64,000 bases of DNA from Sphingobacterium sp. GVS05A (lineage in GTDB: Bacteria > Bacteroidota > Bacteroidia > Sphingobacteriales > Sphingobacteriaceae). The position numbers and the translations under genes were made by a program. Numbering within the stretch: position 1 is the stretch's first letter; every line of letters starts with the position of its first letter. The notes beneath the pieces are model-generated. The model had not been told where the DNA came from and did no database searches. It saw only the letters and a list, made by a program, of their open reading frames with translations. The stretch lies in the NCBI RefSeq assembly GCF_019969845.1, contig NZ_JAHXYR010000007.1, positions 248,001 to 312,000 on the forward strand, given 5' to 3'. This document shows positions 41,292 to 50,664 of the stretch, piece after piece.

Positions 41292-44009
41292 ATGAAAAGA
41301 GTGTGTTTATCACTTTTACTTTTTCTACTTTGCTTATGCGGAATAGTTCAGGCGCAATCCAAAATCGAGGGAAAAATTAACGACGCAAAAGACAAGCTTA
41401 AACTTCATAATGCGACGATTATGTTGTTAACTGCCAAAGATTCGATTCTGACAGACTTCACCCGATCCGATGAAGATGGAAGGTTCTCTTTACTACAACC
41501 GGATACTGGCCAATATGTGCTTATCGTAACCTATCCAAAATATGGCGAATATTATGCCGATATCTTACCAAAGAGAGATTATACAAACTTGTCGATCGGG
41601 CTTACAAATAGCGCTACTTTATTGCAGGAGGTAATCGTAACGGGCCGGATTCCGATAACAATAAAGGGAGACACAACAGAATACGATGCCCGGAGTTTCA
41701 AGGTAGAAAAGAATGCGAAGGTTGAGGATCTTTTGAAAGTTTTGCCGGGGATCACTGTAGATGCCTCTGGAAAGATTACCGCACAGGGGAAAACAGTTGA
41801 AAAGATGCTTGTTGATGGGGAGGAGTTTTTTGGTGACGATCCAAAATTGGTGAGCCGAAATATCCGGTCTGATATGGTGGATAAGATTCAGGTTTATGAG
41901 AAAAAATCCGATAAAGCAGAAAAAACAGGTATTGATGATGGCGTACGTACGCAGACAATCAATGTTAAGTTAAAAGAGGAAGCCAAGCGTGGTATTTTTG
42001 GTAAGGTAGATGCTGGAGGAGGAAACAATAAATTTTACCTTGGTCAGGGGTTTTTGAATTATTTCAATCAATCTTTTCGGGTTTCAACTTATTTGATCGC
42101 AAGTAATACAGGCAAAACAGGATTGAATGGTCAGGAAGCTTCAAGTATAGGCGGTGATGGTGACGGTTCTGGAAATTTTGAGGGCGAAGGAATTCCAAAG
42201 TCTCTCAATATGGGTTTCTTATACTCCGATAAAACCGCAAATAAGAAACATTCCTGGCGGATTGACTATAAATATAGCCAGTCAAATGTAGATCTGGATA
42301 GAAGTATATTTACCAGAAATGCAGCAAGAGATACCATTCTGATTAGCAATAACAATACCGCTGCTTCCAGTGATAATAAAAGACATAATGTTGGACTGAA
42401 ATATGAATTTAAAATAGATTCTTTATCCGATTTGACTGTATGGGCAGGCGCCAATAGGAGACGGGATATCAGCTCTTCAAGGACTATTTCAAATACAGTT
42501 AACCAATTTGATCAGATGGTTAATGGAAATACCCGAGATCTTCACAATGATACCAAGTCAGAGGAGTATAATGCTTCAGCACTTTATGTGAAACGATTTA
42601 AGAAAAAGGGTCGTTCATTAACAATCAATTATTTCACCTCAGGAAGTAAGCAGGATGGTGAGCAAAAACTATATTCAAGCTTAGTTTATTATAGAAATGG
42701 AGATTCTGTGGGAAATACAACCTTGGATCAGAAAAAGGTCATTAATAACAATACATTTACAACTGGTGGTGAGCTGTCTTATTCTGAACCGTTATCAAAA
42801 AAGGTCATACTAGCTTTTGAATACGGTATTAATTTTAACCGTAATAGTAATTCGGTAGAATCCCTGAACAAAAATCTGAACACAGGAGAGTATGACGATA
42901 AGGATGATGTGTATAGTAATGACTTTTTGTACAAAACAACGAAGAACACCTATAATCTTTCGATCAACTATAAGCCGATGGAAAAATTCGTTGTTAACAT
43001 TGCCAACAGGTTTGAAAATAGTGACTTGTCACAATTGAACAGAGCGGACGACGCACATTTGTCCAGATCTTTCTTTGTTTATAATCCCATTTTGGATTTA
43101 AATTATGAGATTAAAAAAAATAGATCTATTTCCGTGATCTATAGAGGAACAAATGGATTACCTTCGCTCAATCAGATTCAGCCACTACGGTCAAATCTTG
43201 ATCCATTGAACGAATATTTAGGAAACGAAAATTTAAAGCCATCTTATACGAATGAATTGAATTTAAACTTTAGATCTTTCTCAATTCTTACAGGTGAGTT
43301 TTACGGTATCTACATCAATGCTTCCCGAACGAATAATGCTTTGGTACAAAACACCACAATAGACTCTGTCGGCAAAACCACCTTTATCTGGGATAACTTG
43401 AATAATAATGCCAACAATCAGATTAGCATAAGACCAATGTATTATGGGATTTTATGGAAAAAGTACCAATTGAGACACGGTGGGGGGCCTACTATTTCTA
43501 TCGGTAATAATTATAATTACGTGAATAATGTTTTAGCCAATGCAAAGTTTCAGACCTATTCATTGAGTTATGGACTTCAAAAGTCCTCCACAAAAGGTTT
43601 GGATTTTGGAATTGAGGTTTCACCGGGATATGTCATCCAGGATAATTCGATTGGTATGATGGAAGATAGTAAAGGTTTTACATTTTCTTCTAATGGAGAA
43701 TTTAAATACTTCCTGCCAGCCAAATTTGTATTAAGAACAGATTTTAATTACAGATATCAGGCACCAACAGCAGTATATAGCAAGAAATTCGAGCGTTTGG
43801 TGTTGAGCCCTGGCTTGTCAAAAAAGTTTATGAAAGACGAGAAGTTGGAGCTGACATTCATGATCAATGACGTATTGAACCAAAATGTTGGCTTTGAGCG
43901 AAATCAAAATGGATCACTTCTGACTGAGCGTCGATTTAATACGATTGGTAGGTATTATATGGTAAAACTGAGCTGGGAAATCAACAAGATGCTAGTCAAA
44001 TCAAAATAA
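41292..44009 (+). CDS. Outer-membrane beta-barrel protein, TonB-receptor-like (cassette 2)
   Basis: Using the ATG at 41292 rather than a TTG 12 codons upstream, the 905-residue protein has a signal peptide (MKRVCLSLLLFLLCLCG), a carboxypeptidase-regulatory-like domain and a plug almost identical to that of cassette 1 (GDTTEYDARSFKVEKN, KVEDLLKVLPGITVDAS). The barrel has diverged. It has the same neighbour (a GLPGLI gene 1 base downstream) and the same order, so the pair arose by duplication. Function as for cassette 1. The ligand may differ because the barrels differ. Confidence 0.85.
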   Translation: MKRVCLSLLLFLLCLCGIVQAQSKIEGKINDAKDKLKLHNATIMLLTAKDSILTDFTRSDEDGRFSLLQPDTGQYVLIVTYPKYGEYYADILPKRDYTNLSIGLTNSATLLQEVIVTGRIPITIKGDTTEYDARSFKVEKNAKVEDLLKVLPGITVDASGKITAQGKTVEKMLVDGEEFFGDDPKLVSRNIRSDMVDKIQVYEKKSDKAEKTGIDDGVRTQTINVKLKEEAKRGIFGKVDAGGGNNKFYLGQGFLNYFNQSFRVSTYLIASNTGKTGLNGQEASSIGGDGDGSGNFEGEGIPKSLNMGFLYSDKTANKKHSWRIDYKYSQSNVDLDRSIFTRNAARDTILISNNNTAASSDNKRHNVGLKYEFKIDSLSDLTVWAGANRRRDISSSRTISNTVNQFDQMVNGNTRDLHNDTKSEEYNASALYVKRFKKKGRSLTINYFTSGSKQDGEQKLYSSLVYYRNGDSVGNTTLDQKKVINNNTFTTGGELSYSEPLSKKVILAFEYGINFNRNSNSVESLNKNLNTGEYDDKDDVYSNDFLYKTTKNTYNLSINYKPMEKFVVNIANRFENSDLSQLNRADDAHLSRSFFVYNPILDLNYEIKKNRSISVIYRGTNGLPSLNQIQPLRSNLDPLNEYLGNENLKPSYTNELNLNFRSFSILTGEFYGIYINASRTNNALVQNTTIDSVGKTTFIWDNLNNNANNQISIRPMYYGILWKKYQLRHGGGPTISIGNNYNYVNNVLANAKFQTYSLSYGLQKSSTKGLDFGIEVSPGYVIQDNSIGMMEDSKGFTFSSNGEFKYFLPAKFVLRTDFNYRYQAPTAVYSKKFERLVLSPGLSKKFMKDEKLELTFMINDVLNQNVGFERNQNGSLLTERRFNTIGRYYMVKLSWEINKMLVKSK

Positions 44010-44010
44010 A

Positions 44011-44802
44011 ATGAGAACGATCAGAAATATAATAACCCTATTTTTAATACTATGTTTGGGAAAGGCGGCTGAGGGTCAATATGCTTATTTTCCAGATCAG
44101 GGAACGATTACTTTTGAGAAAACCGTATTTCTTAAAAATTTGATCAAGCGTTATGGAGCTTATGCTAAGGACGAAGAGAGTCGAAATGCATTTAAGGGAA
44201 TGGCTGAACATGCGCCAGAAAATCAAGTCCTCAAGAAGACGTTGAAGTTTTCTACAAATGAGGTGCTTTATGAACATGTGCCTGAGGACTATCCTGAGGC
44301 CGCTCAGCAGCTGATGCGGATGGGAATTTTCGAGTCGGGAATTAGCAGTTATCAGCATTTGAAAACAAAGACGTTCAAATCTACTTTTGAATTGGGAGGA
44401 GAACGGATTGTAATAGCCGATTCTACTCTGAAGATTAAATGGAAAATTACAAACGAGTACAGGGAGATCGCAGGATATCAATGCCGCAGAGCTAATGGGC
44501 TTGTACTTGACTCAATCTATGCTGTCGCATTTTATACAGATCAGATTCCCGTATCTGGCGGGCCGTCTGCATTCAATGGTCTACCTGGGATGATTTTGGG
44601 GTTGGCTGTCCCAGAGCTTCACTATAATATGTTTGCCACCAAAGTAGAGCTGAGTCCTGTGGCGATTTCTTCTAACGAGTTTCTTAAGAAAAAAGACAAA
44701 CCTTTGAATAGAAAGCAAGTTTACGACAAACTAAATGCAGTAGTAGGGGGATATCTTGGTGTGAAGGTCTATAACCTTGTGATGGGCTGTTACTACTTGT
44801 AA
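44011..44802 (+). CDS. GLPGLI family protein (cassette 2)
   Basis: The 263-residue protein has a signal peptide (MRTIRNIITLFLILCLGKAA) and the FNGLPGMILGL signature with a preceding SGGP. It is clearly paralogous to the gene at 40206, sharing NQVLKKTLKF and KWKITNEYREIAGYQCRRAN. It starts 1 base after the barrel gene stop, which suggests tight coupling. A terminator follows 25 bases after the stop. The function is uncertain. Confidence 0.9.
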   Translation: MRTIRNIITLFLILCLGKAAEGQYAYFPDQGTITFEKTVFLKNLIKRYGAYAKDEESRNAFKGMAEHAPENQVLKKTLKFSTNEVLYEHVPEDYPEAAQQLMRMGIFESGISSYQHLKTKTFKSTFELGGERIVIADSTLKIKWKITNEYREIAGYQCRRANGLVLDSIYAVAFYTDQIPVSGGPSAFNGLPGMILGLAVPELHYNMFATKVELSPVAISSNEFLKKKDKPLNRKQVYDKLNAVVGGYLGVKVYNLVMGCYYL

Positions 44803-44827
44803 CAAGTACAGGGTCGCATTAACGCAT

Positions 44828-44859
44828 AAAAAAGGCCCTTCATTTGAAAGGCCTTTTTT
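44828..44859. terminator. Intrinsic terminator, bidirectional
   Basis: AAAAAAGGCC and GGCCTTTTTT frame a TTCATTTGAA inner stem. It lies between the rightward GLPGLI gene and the leftward H1-like gene and serves both. Confidence 0.8.
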
Positions 44860-44877
44860 ATGTGAACTCAGGAAAGA

Positions 44878-45057
44878 TTATTTTCCGTCGTTTTTCTTAG
44901 CAGTAACTTCGTTACGAATTTCTTGTGCTAAGGTTTTGATGTCTTGTAATCCTTTACGTACACGTGTACCAGCAGCAGAATTACCATTGTTGAAGAACTT
45001 GTCTGCATCAGCTTCGATAGAAGCTACTAACTCTTTTAATTTTACGTAGTTTTCCAT
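44878..45057 (-). CDS. Histone H1-like small protein
   Basis: The 59-residue protein starts MENYVKLKELVASIEADADK and ends RNEVTAKKNDGK. It is a helical, partly basic sequence (TRVRKGLQDIKTLAQEI) resembling the short Bacteroidota histone H1-like (Hc1 type) proteins. It probably binds DNA or the nucleoid. The start is the only good ATG and the gene is followed by a strong terminator. It stands alone on the minus strand. Confidence 0.85.
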   Translation of the reverse strand: MENYVKLKELVASIEADADKFFNNGNSAAGTRVRKGLQDIKTLAQEIRNEVTAKKNDGK

Positions 45058-45175
45058 TTTTTTATAATTATAATTTTAGTTTTTATGGTTTTTCCTAAAC
45101 ACTCCCTAAATATACAAAAACGAATCAAATTGAAAATAAATTTCGTTTTTTTTTATCGAAAAAGCTTAAAAAAAA

Positions 45176-47314
45176 CTATTCAACAATCTTAAGTTCGTCA
45201 ATAATGTTAGTTGCGCCAGCAAATTTATCGATGATAAATAATACATAACGGATGTCAACTGAAATTGTACGTTGTAGCTTATGGTCGAAGATCACATCAC
45301 CAGCCATCGCCTCGATATTACCATCAAAAGCTAGGCCAATTAATTCGCCATTGCCATTTATCACCGGAGAACCAGAGTTTCCACCGGTTATATCGTTGTC
45401 ACTTAGGAAGTTTACTGGTAAATATCCTTTTTTGTCAGCGTAACGACCATAGTCCTTATTTTTGTACAAATCCATCAAACGTTGTGGCAAATCGAACTCT
45501 TCATCACCTTTTTTGTATTTCGCAACAGTACCTTTTAGGGTTGTATAGAAGTTCTTATCAGCGTCGTTACGTGGGTCTTTTGGTAAGCCTTTGATAGCGC
45601 CATAAGAAAGACGCAATGTGCTGTTTGCATCTGGATAGAATTTACCTTTTGGATTGGAAGCCAATACACCAGCAACATATTTGCGGTAAGCTGCGTCGAA
45701 CTTGTCATGCTCAGCTTTTGCGCTAGGATCTTCCTGACGGTATTTGCTGATCAATGCCGAAGATAACTTATACAATGGATCATTTGCCAAAATCTCAGCA
45801 TTTGGGTTTTCTAAGTAATTGTTCAGGCGCTCAGCGGAAGCAAAAATGCTGTTTTTTACAGATTCTTTGATATAGGCTGTAAAATCATTATTGTTTTTAG
45901 TTGCCAATTCAGCAACGTAAGGAGCAATATTTCCGGCCTTTTTTGCATATAGATTCAGCTCGTCGATCAATACCTGTTCTTCTAGCGGCATATACATTTT
46001 TTCGTAGCCAGCATCAATCGCTGATTTCAAACGTGGAAGGATATCTTTTCTGCGTGCTTCATCAGCCGTAGCATAAACTTCTAAACCAGAGCCGATGGAG
46101 TAGGGTAACGTTGCGATCGCACTGGAACGGATCATACCCATCAGGTAATTATCGTGTTTCGCTTTCTCATTTGTTGCACTATAGAATGCATTGATTGTTT
46201 TGATCACATCACCGTATTCCGCTTTATTGGCCGCCCTATTAGCCCATTTGTCAAATTTAACCTCATCTTTTGCTTTAGATGCCGCCGTTTGATGTAAGGT
46301 CAATGCATCGATCATACCCTGACGATTTTTCCAGTAATTGGCTACTTGAGAATATTTCGAAGCATAGTTTAGTTTGACCGCTTGATCTTGATCCATGAAT
46401 TTTTTCATGGCATCCATACCTGTTTTGGAAGCTTCAACCCAAGCAGGGTACGCAAATTTCACGTTTTGATTGATTCCTCCTGAAGGCATCCAACGATTGG
46501 TACGACCAGGATAACCAAGGATCATGGCAAAATCACCTTCCTGAACACCTTTTAAGCTAACAGGTAAGAAATGTTTTGGTTTCAAAGGAACATTATCCTG
46601 GGCATATTCCGCTGGATTTCCGTTTTTGTCTGCATAGACGCGGAAAATTGAAAAGTCACCAGTGTGACGAGGCCATTCCCAGTTGTCCGTGTCGCCACCG
46701 AATTTACCAATGCTATTTGGAGGAGTGCCCACTAGACGTACGTCATTATAATCTTGGTATACAAAATAATAATACTCATTTCCTTGGTAGAAAGATTTTA
46801 CTTCAACAACATACTTGCCATTTTCGCTGTTTTCTTTTTGGATTTTTGCAATCTCAGCCGCTATGATTTTGTTGCGTTCATCTTCAGTCATTTTATTGGT
46901 AACCAAACCTAAGATACGTTTTGAAACATCATCCATACGTACAAAAAAGCGTACAGATAGCGATTTGGGTTTCAATTCCTCACTTTTCGATTTTGCCCAG
47001 AAACCATTTGTTAAGTGGTCGTTTTCTGGTGTGGACAATTCGGCAATTGCTCCGTATCCACAGTGGTGATTGGTGAATACCAAGCCCTGATCTGAGACAA
47101 TTTCTGCTGTACAGCCACCAGCGAATTGCACGATAGCGTCTTTTAAGCTAGAGTTGTTAATGCTGTAGATCTCTTCGGCACTTAAACGAAGTCCTTTTTT
47201 TTGCATATCTGCCTCATTTAGACGCTTCAGATACATTAAAAACCACATTCCCTCATCGGCAAATGCAGCAAAGCTTGTTGTTATCAACAACAAACACATC
47301 CATAATTTTTTCAT
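45176..47314 (-). CDS. S46 family dipeptidyl-peptidase (DPP7/DPP11 type)
   Basis: The 712-residue protein has a signal peptide (MKKLWMCLLLITTSFAAFAD), a chymotrypsin-like fold with catalytic His in FTNHHCGYGA and catalytic Ser647 in GGNSGSPV. The long helical insertion (about 290-560) caps the active site. Gly665 in LAFDGN is at the position reported to separate DPP7 (Gly, hydrophobic P1) from DPP11 (Arg, acidic P1), so a DPP7-like preference is expected. It cuts dipeptides from peptide N-termini in the periplasm and supports peptide feeding. It has its own promoter. Confidence 0.93.
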   Translation of the reverse strand: MKKLWMCLLLITTSFAAFADEGMWFLMYLKRLNEADMQKKGLRLSAEEIYSINNSSLKDAIVQFAGGCTAEIVSDQGLVFTNHHCGYGAIAELSTPENDHLTNGFWAKSKSEELKPKSLSVRFFVRMDDVSKRILGLVTNKMTEDERNKIIAAEIAKIQKENSENGKYVVEVKSFYQGNEYYYFVYQDYNDVRLVGTPPNSIGKFGGDTDNWEWPRHTGDFSIFRVYADKNGNPAEYAQDNVPLKPKHFLPVSLKGVQEGDFAMILGYPGRTNRWMPSGGINQNVKFAYPAWVEASKTGMDAMKKFMDQDQAVKLNYASKYSQVANYWKNRQGMIDALTLHQTAASKAKDEVKFDKWANRAANKAEYGDVIKTINAFYSATNEKAKHDNYLMGMIRSSAIATLPYSIGSGLEVYATADEARRKDILPRLKSAIDAGYEKMYMPLEEQVLIDELNLYAKKAGNIAPYVAELATKNNNDFTAYIKESVKNSIFASAERLNNYLENPNAEILANDPLYKLSSALISKYRQEDPSAKAEHDKFDAAYRKYVAGVLASNPKGKFYPDANSTLRLSYGAIKGLPKDPRNDADKNFYTTLKGTVAKYKKGDEEFDLPQRLMDLYKNKDYGRYADKKGYLPVNFLSDNDITGGNSGSPVINGNGELIGLAFDGNIEAMAGDVIFDHKLQRTISVDIRYVLFIIDKFAGATNIIDELKIVE

Positions 47315-47346
47315 ATCAACCTGATAAAAAGTTTGTTTATACCCTA

Positions 47347-47377
47347 CAAAAATGCTTTAATTCTATTAAAAACCAAA
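47347..47377 (-). promoter_or_regulatory. Promoter of the S46 peptidase gene
   Basis: CATTTTTG (one mismatch to TAnnTTTG) with TTTG (47374-47377) 19 bases upstream, placing the transcript start about 25 bases before the ATG. Confidence 0.4.
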
Positions 47378-47490
47378 ATATTAGACTTTATATTGTGCTT
47401 TTTCCCAATTTTTATGTCAATTAAAAGTAAATGTGTGCCGGAATGTTTATTGAAGAAAGTCAAATGGACTCTTTTCCTTATCTTTGTCGG

Positions 47491-48858
47491 ATGCAGCAAT
47501 CATTTGAAAATTTTAAATTCAATAAACAGATCTTAAATGCGATCACAGAAGCGGGGTATGAACAACCGACTGAGATCCAAGAAAAGGCAATTACACCGAT
47601 ATTGGCGGGACAGGATGTGATGGGAATAGCCCAGACCGGAACCGGAAAGACAGCTGCATTTGTATTGCCTATGTTGATGAAATTGAAGTATGCACAGGGA
47701 AATGATGCGCGTGCCCTGATCTTGACACCAACCCGGGAGTTGGCGATGCAGATCGAGGAGAACATCAAATTATTTTCTACTTACCTCGATTTACGTTCTG
47801 TTGTATTGTATGGAGGATTGGGCCCAAAAACTCAAATAGAAACACTTGAAAAAGGAGTTGATATTATCGTTGCTACACCGGGTCGATTCCTTGATTTGTA
47901 CTTAGAAGGACATATCGTTGTTAAATCACTCAAATTTTTAGTTTTGGACGAAGCGGACAAGATGATGGATATGGGATTTATCAGCAAAATCCACCGTGTA
48001 TTGGAAATCGTTCCACGTAAACGCCAAAATTTATTGTTTTCAGCAACAATGAGTGAGCTTGTTCGTAAGATCGCTGGAGATTTTCTTGCTTTTCCTACTA
48101 TTATAGAGGTGTCCGAACAAGCGACCCCAGCTAAAACGGTCAGTCAGGCATTATATCTTGTTCCTAATCAAAAAACGAAGCTGAATTTATTGCAGCATCT
48201 ATTAAAAGATGATGAAGCTTTTAGCAGACTGATTGTTTTTTGTAAGACAAAACAAGTTGCAGATAACGTTTTTCATTTTCTGGAACGTAAATATGGCAAA
48301 GATGAAGTTCGTGTCATTCATGCCAATAAAGGACAGAATACCCGTATAAACTCGATCAACGCATTTAAGGAGGGAAATATCCGTATCCTTGTTGCAACGG
48401 ATGTTGCAGCGCGGGGACTCGATGTTTCCAACGTGAGCCACGTAATCAATTTTGAAGTTCCTATTGTTATAGAAGACTATGTGCATCGTATTGGACGTAC
48501 TGGTAGAGCCTTCAATGAAGGGGATGCAATCACTTTTTGCAATGAGGCCGAAAAATATTATGTTCGAAAAATTGAGAAACTGATTAAGCAGAGTATTCCG
48601 GTGCATCCAATTCCAGAGGAGGTATTTATTGAGAAAACACCTTTTCAGGAGAAACAGGATATAGCACGCGATATTGATAATCAAAAGAAAAAAGACAATC
48701 CAGATTATCAGGGAGCCTTCCATGAAAAGAAATATGTGATCAAACAAAAGGAAGTACGTGAAGCACAACGTGCCTCCGGCTTTAAGCCGAAAGCCAAGAG
48801 CAAAGGGAAGTCTGGTGGTAAGGCAACAGGGTCAAATCGTAATTTCAAGAAGCGATAG
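47491..48858 (+). CDS. DEAD-box RNA helicase (RhlE-like)
   Basis: From the ATG at 47491 (MQQSFENFKFNKQILNAITE) the protein has 455 residues. It shows the Q motif region, Walker A AQTGTGKTAAF, PTRELA, DEAD, SATM and HRIGRTGR in order, and a basic Lys/Gly-rich tail (about 420-455) typical of RhlE. It unwinds RNA in ribosome assembly or RNA decay. An in-frame start at 47431 would add 20 residues before the conserved region and is less likely. TATCTTTG at 47479-47486 fits the -7 box and would give a nearly leaderless mRNA. Confidence 0.93.
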   Translation: MQQSFENFKFNKQILNAITEAGYEQPTEIQEKAITPILAGQDVMGIAQTGTGKTAAFVLPMLMKLKYAQGNDARALILTPTRELAMQIEENIKLFSTYLDLRSVVLYGGLGPKTQIETLEKGVDIIVATPGRFLDLYLEGHIVVKSLKFLVLDEADKMMDMGFISKIHRVLEIVPRKRQNLLFSATMSELVRKIAGDFLAFPTIIEVSEQATPAKTVSQALYLVPNQKTKLNLLQHLLKDDEAFSRLIVFCKTKQVADNVFHFLERKYGKDEVRVIHANKGQNTRINSINAFKEGNIRILVATDVAARGLDVSNVSHVINFEVPIVIEDYVHRIGRTGRAFNEGDAITFCNEAEKYYVRKIEKLIKQSIPVHPIPEEVFIEKTPFQEKQDIARDIDNQKKKDNPDYQGAFHEKKYVIKQKEVREAQRASGFKPKAKSKGKSGGKATGSNRNFKKR

Positions 48859-48864
48859 CCAAAA

Positions 48865-49110
48865 ATGCGGTTTACTCCTTTAAATATTGCTAGTGCATGC
48901 TTGGTCGCTTGGTTTGTTATGGAAAATCCCAATGACGAAAAGGCACTATTTACATGGGGAGCATTTATAGCCGTGATGGTACTACTGACGGTAGTCGATA
49001 TTTTGTTTCGAGTACTTATCAAAGAGAATAAAAAGATGTGGATGTTACAGTTGGCGTTTTTGGTGCTGGTATGCGTTGCCAGCCTGATCGTTAAAGTAAC
49101 ATTCAGTTGA
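48865..49110 (+). CDS. Small membrane protein, unknown function
   Basis: The 81-residue protein has three hydrophobic segments (PLNIASACLVAWFVM, GAFIAVMVLLTVVDILF and MLQLAFLVLVCVASLIV) separated by short charged loops. No family was recognised. It starts 6 bases after the helicase stop and is probably co-transcribed with it. Confidence 0.7.
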   Translation: MRFTPLNIASACLVAWFVMENPNDEKALFTWGAFIAVMVLLTVVDILFRVLIKENKKMWMLQLAFLVLVCVASLIVKVTFS

Positions 49111-49174
49111 TATATTAAAAAGTGAAAATTAAAAAATGGAGATGGTGGATAAGCCGTAGGCTTGTTGAGGTAAA

Positions 49175-49214
49175 ATCTCAATACTAAATACTCATATCTC
49201 AATACTCAATACTA
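49175..49214 (+). repeat. Short AT-rich tandem repeat before gldC
   Basis: The 40 bases before the gldC ATG consist of near copies of ATCTCAATACT and CAATACTAAATACTC-type units. The pattern is low-complexity; its origin and role are unknown, but it occupies the leader of gldC. Confidence 0.55.
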
Positions 49215-49216
49215 AA

Positions 49217-49567
49217 ATGAAAAAAGCGGAAATAAAATTACAAGTAGAGCTTGACGAAAACAATGTTCCTGAAAACATCATGTGGTCGTCCACAGATGGG
49301 AATAATGCAGAAGAATTACCTGCTAAAGCAATGTTTTTAGCACTATGGGATTCACATTATAAAAATTCAATGCGCATTGACCTTTGGACAAAAGACATGC
49401 CTTATGATGAAATGAAGCGTTTTTTTTACGAAACTTTACAAACCCTAGGGGATTCATTTATCCGTTCTTCAGGTGGAGATCCCATGGCTGAGAAGGTTAT
49501 TGGTGACTTGCGTGATTACTGTGCGCATTTTGCGGATAAAATGGAAGTATTAATGCCGCAACAATAG
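49217..49567 (+). CDS. gldC: Gliding motility protein GldC
   Basis: The 116-residue protein (MKKAEIKLQVELDENNVPEN, then IMWSSTDG, DLWTKDMPYDEMKRFFYETL and GDSFIRSSGGDPMAEKVIGD) is a recognisable GldC. GldC is a small cytoplasmic protein needed for efficient gliding and associated with the GldB/GldC locus in flavobacteria. No gldB is next to it here, and many non-gliding Bacteroidota keep gldC. Its exact role remains uncertain. Confidence 0.9.
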   Translation: MKKAEIKLQVELDENNVPENIMWSSTDGNNAEELPAKAMFLALWDSHYKNSMRIDLWTKDMPYDEMKRFFYETLQTLGDSFIRSSGGDPMAEKVIGDLRDYCAHFADKMEVLMPQQ

Positions 49568-49594
49568 TTTTTAACGCTTAACAAATATTTGAAT

Positions 49595-50005
49595 ATGCAA
49601 TATTTCTTAGTAAAATCTGAACCATTTAAATATAGTTGGGAACAATTCAATAAAGATGGGCGGACGTTTTGGGATGGTGTACGCAATTACCAGGCTAGGA
49701 ATAATATGAAAGCGATGAAAGAAGGGGACTTGGTTCTGTTCTATCATAGCAACGAAGGAAAGGATGTGGTTGGTGTCGCGAAAGTGGTGAAAGAGTTTTA
49801 TCAGGACCCAACGACAGATGATGAACGTTGGGTTGTCGTAGATCTGGCTCCTGTTGAAACATTGAAGAAATCTGTCTCCCTGGAGACGATCAAAGCAGAT
49901 GAACAGTTACAGGATATCGCTTTGGTAAGACAGGGCCGCCTATCGGTGATGCCACTTAAACCTGAGGAATTTGATCGAATCCTGGCCTTAGGTAACGAGG
50001 ATTAG
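49595..50005 (+). CDS. EVE domain protein
   Basis: From the ATG at 49595 (MQYFLVKSEPFKYSWEQFNK) the 136-residue protein has the EVE fold motifs: WDGVRNYQARNNMKAMKEGD, LVLFYHSNEGKDVVGVAKVV and WVVVDLAPVETL. EVE domains are PUA-like and bind modified bases in RNA or DNA (for example YTH-like reading of modified nucleotides). It is a stand-alone cytoplasmic protein. The ligand is unknown. Confidence 0.9.
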   Translation: MQYFLVKSEPFKYSWEQFNKDGRTFWDGVRNYQARNNMKAMKEGDLVLFYHSNEGKDVVGVAKVVKEFYQDPTTDDERWVVVDLAPVETLKKSVSLETIKADEQLQDIALVRQGRLSVMPLKPEEFDRILALGNED

Positions 50006-50050
50006 TTGATTTAGAAGAATGATAGACCAAGGTACTGTAGTGTTTGGCTA

Positions 50051-50106
50051 GTACAATAAATAAAAAGAGAGGACATGTTCATGTCCTCTCTTTTTATTTA
50101 TTGTAC
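50051..50106. terminator. Perfect inverted repeat, bidirectional terminator
   Basis: A 27-bp perfect stem with a 2-base spacer lies between the rightward EVE gene and the leftward thioesterase gene. It contains AAAAAGAGAGGACATG and its complement with T runs on both sides. Confidence 0.85.
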
Positions 50107-50121
50107 TTACAGCCTATCTTA

Positions 50122-50664
50122 TCAGTTCTTTTGGCTAAATAAACTGACCAATGCTTTTAGTTTTTTTGCATTTTCGGGTTTTAATTTCCCTGCCAGAATA
50201 AGACGAAGTTCTCGCCGTTGTAATGCATCCTCGTAAGCTTTGTGTTCTGACTCTGTCTCAGGGATCAATACGGGGACAGCTTTAGGGTTGTTGTCGGCGT
50301 CTACAGCAACAAAGGTATAATAAGCCTCATTGGTTTTTACACGTGTGCCCTCGGGCAGATTTGACGCGAAAATTTCCATGCGTACCTCTAGGGAGCTATT
50401 AAAGGCACGTGTCACTTGTGCTTGTATGGTGACCACTTCACCCAATTTGATCGAACGCTTAAAAGATACATTATCCACAGATACTGTAACGACCACATTG
50501 CTACAATGTTTTTGTGCGGCAATAGCTGAACAGATATCCATCCAGTATAATAAACGGCCGCCCATTAGATTTCCAAATGTGTTGGTATCGTTAGGCAGGA
50601 CCAATTCGTTCATCTCCGTGTATGACTCTCTAGCAAATTTCTCTATCATATCATTTTTTGTCAT
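50122..50664 (-). CDS. Acyl-CoA thioesterase (hotdog fold)
   Basis: The 180-residue protein has the acyl-CoA thioesterase motif NTFGNLMGGRLLYWMDICSA, in which a conserved Asn/Asp pair forms the active site, followed by VDNVSFKRSIKLGEVV. It hydrolyses acyl-CoA esters in the cytoplasm. Its ATG shares one base with the stop of the RmlD-like gene upstream, so the two are probably one transcript. The chain-length preference is unknown. Confidence 0.9.
   Translation of the reverse strand: MTKNDMIEKFARESYTEMNELVLPNDTNTFGNLMGGRLLYWMDICSAIAAQKHCSNVVVTVSVDNVSFKRSIKLGEVVTIQAQVTRAFNSSLEVRMEIFASNLPEGTRVKTNEAYYTFVAVDADNNPKAVPVLIPETESEHKAYEDALQRRELRLILAGKLKPENAKKLKALVSLFSQKN

Noticed and set aside
47431..47490. 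N-terminal extension of the DEAD-box helicase
   Set aside because: The extension has no similarity to the family start, and the ATG at 47491 aligns with the conserved SFENFKF opening.
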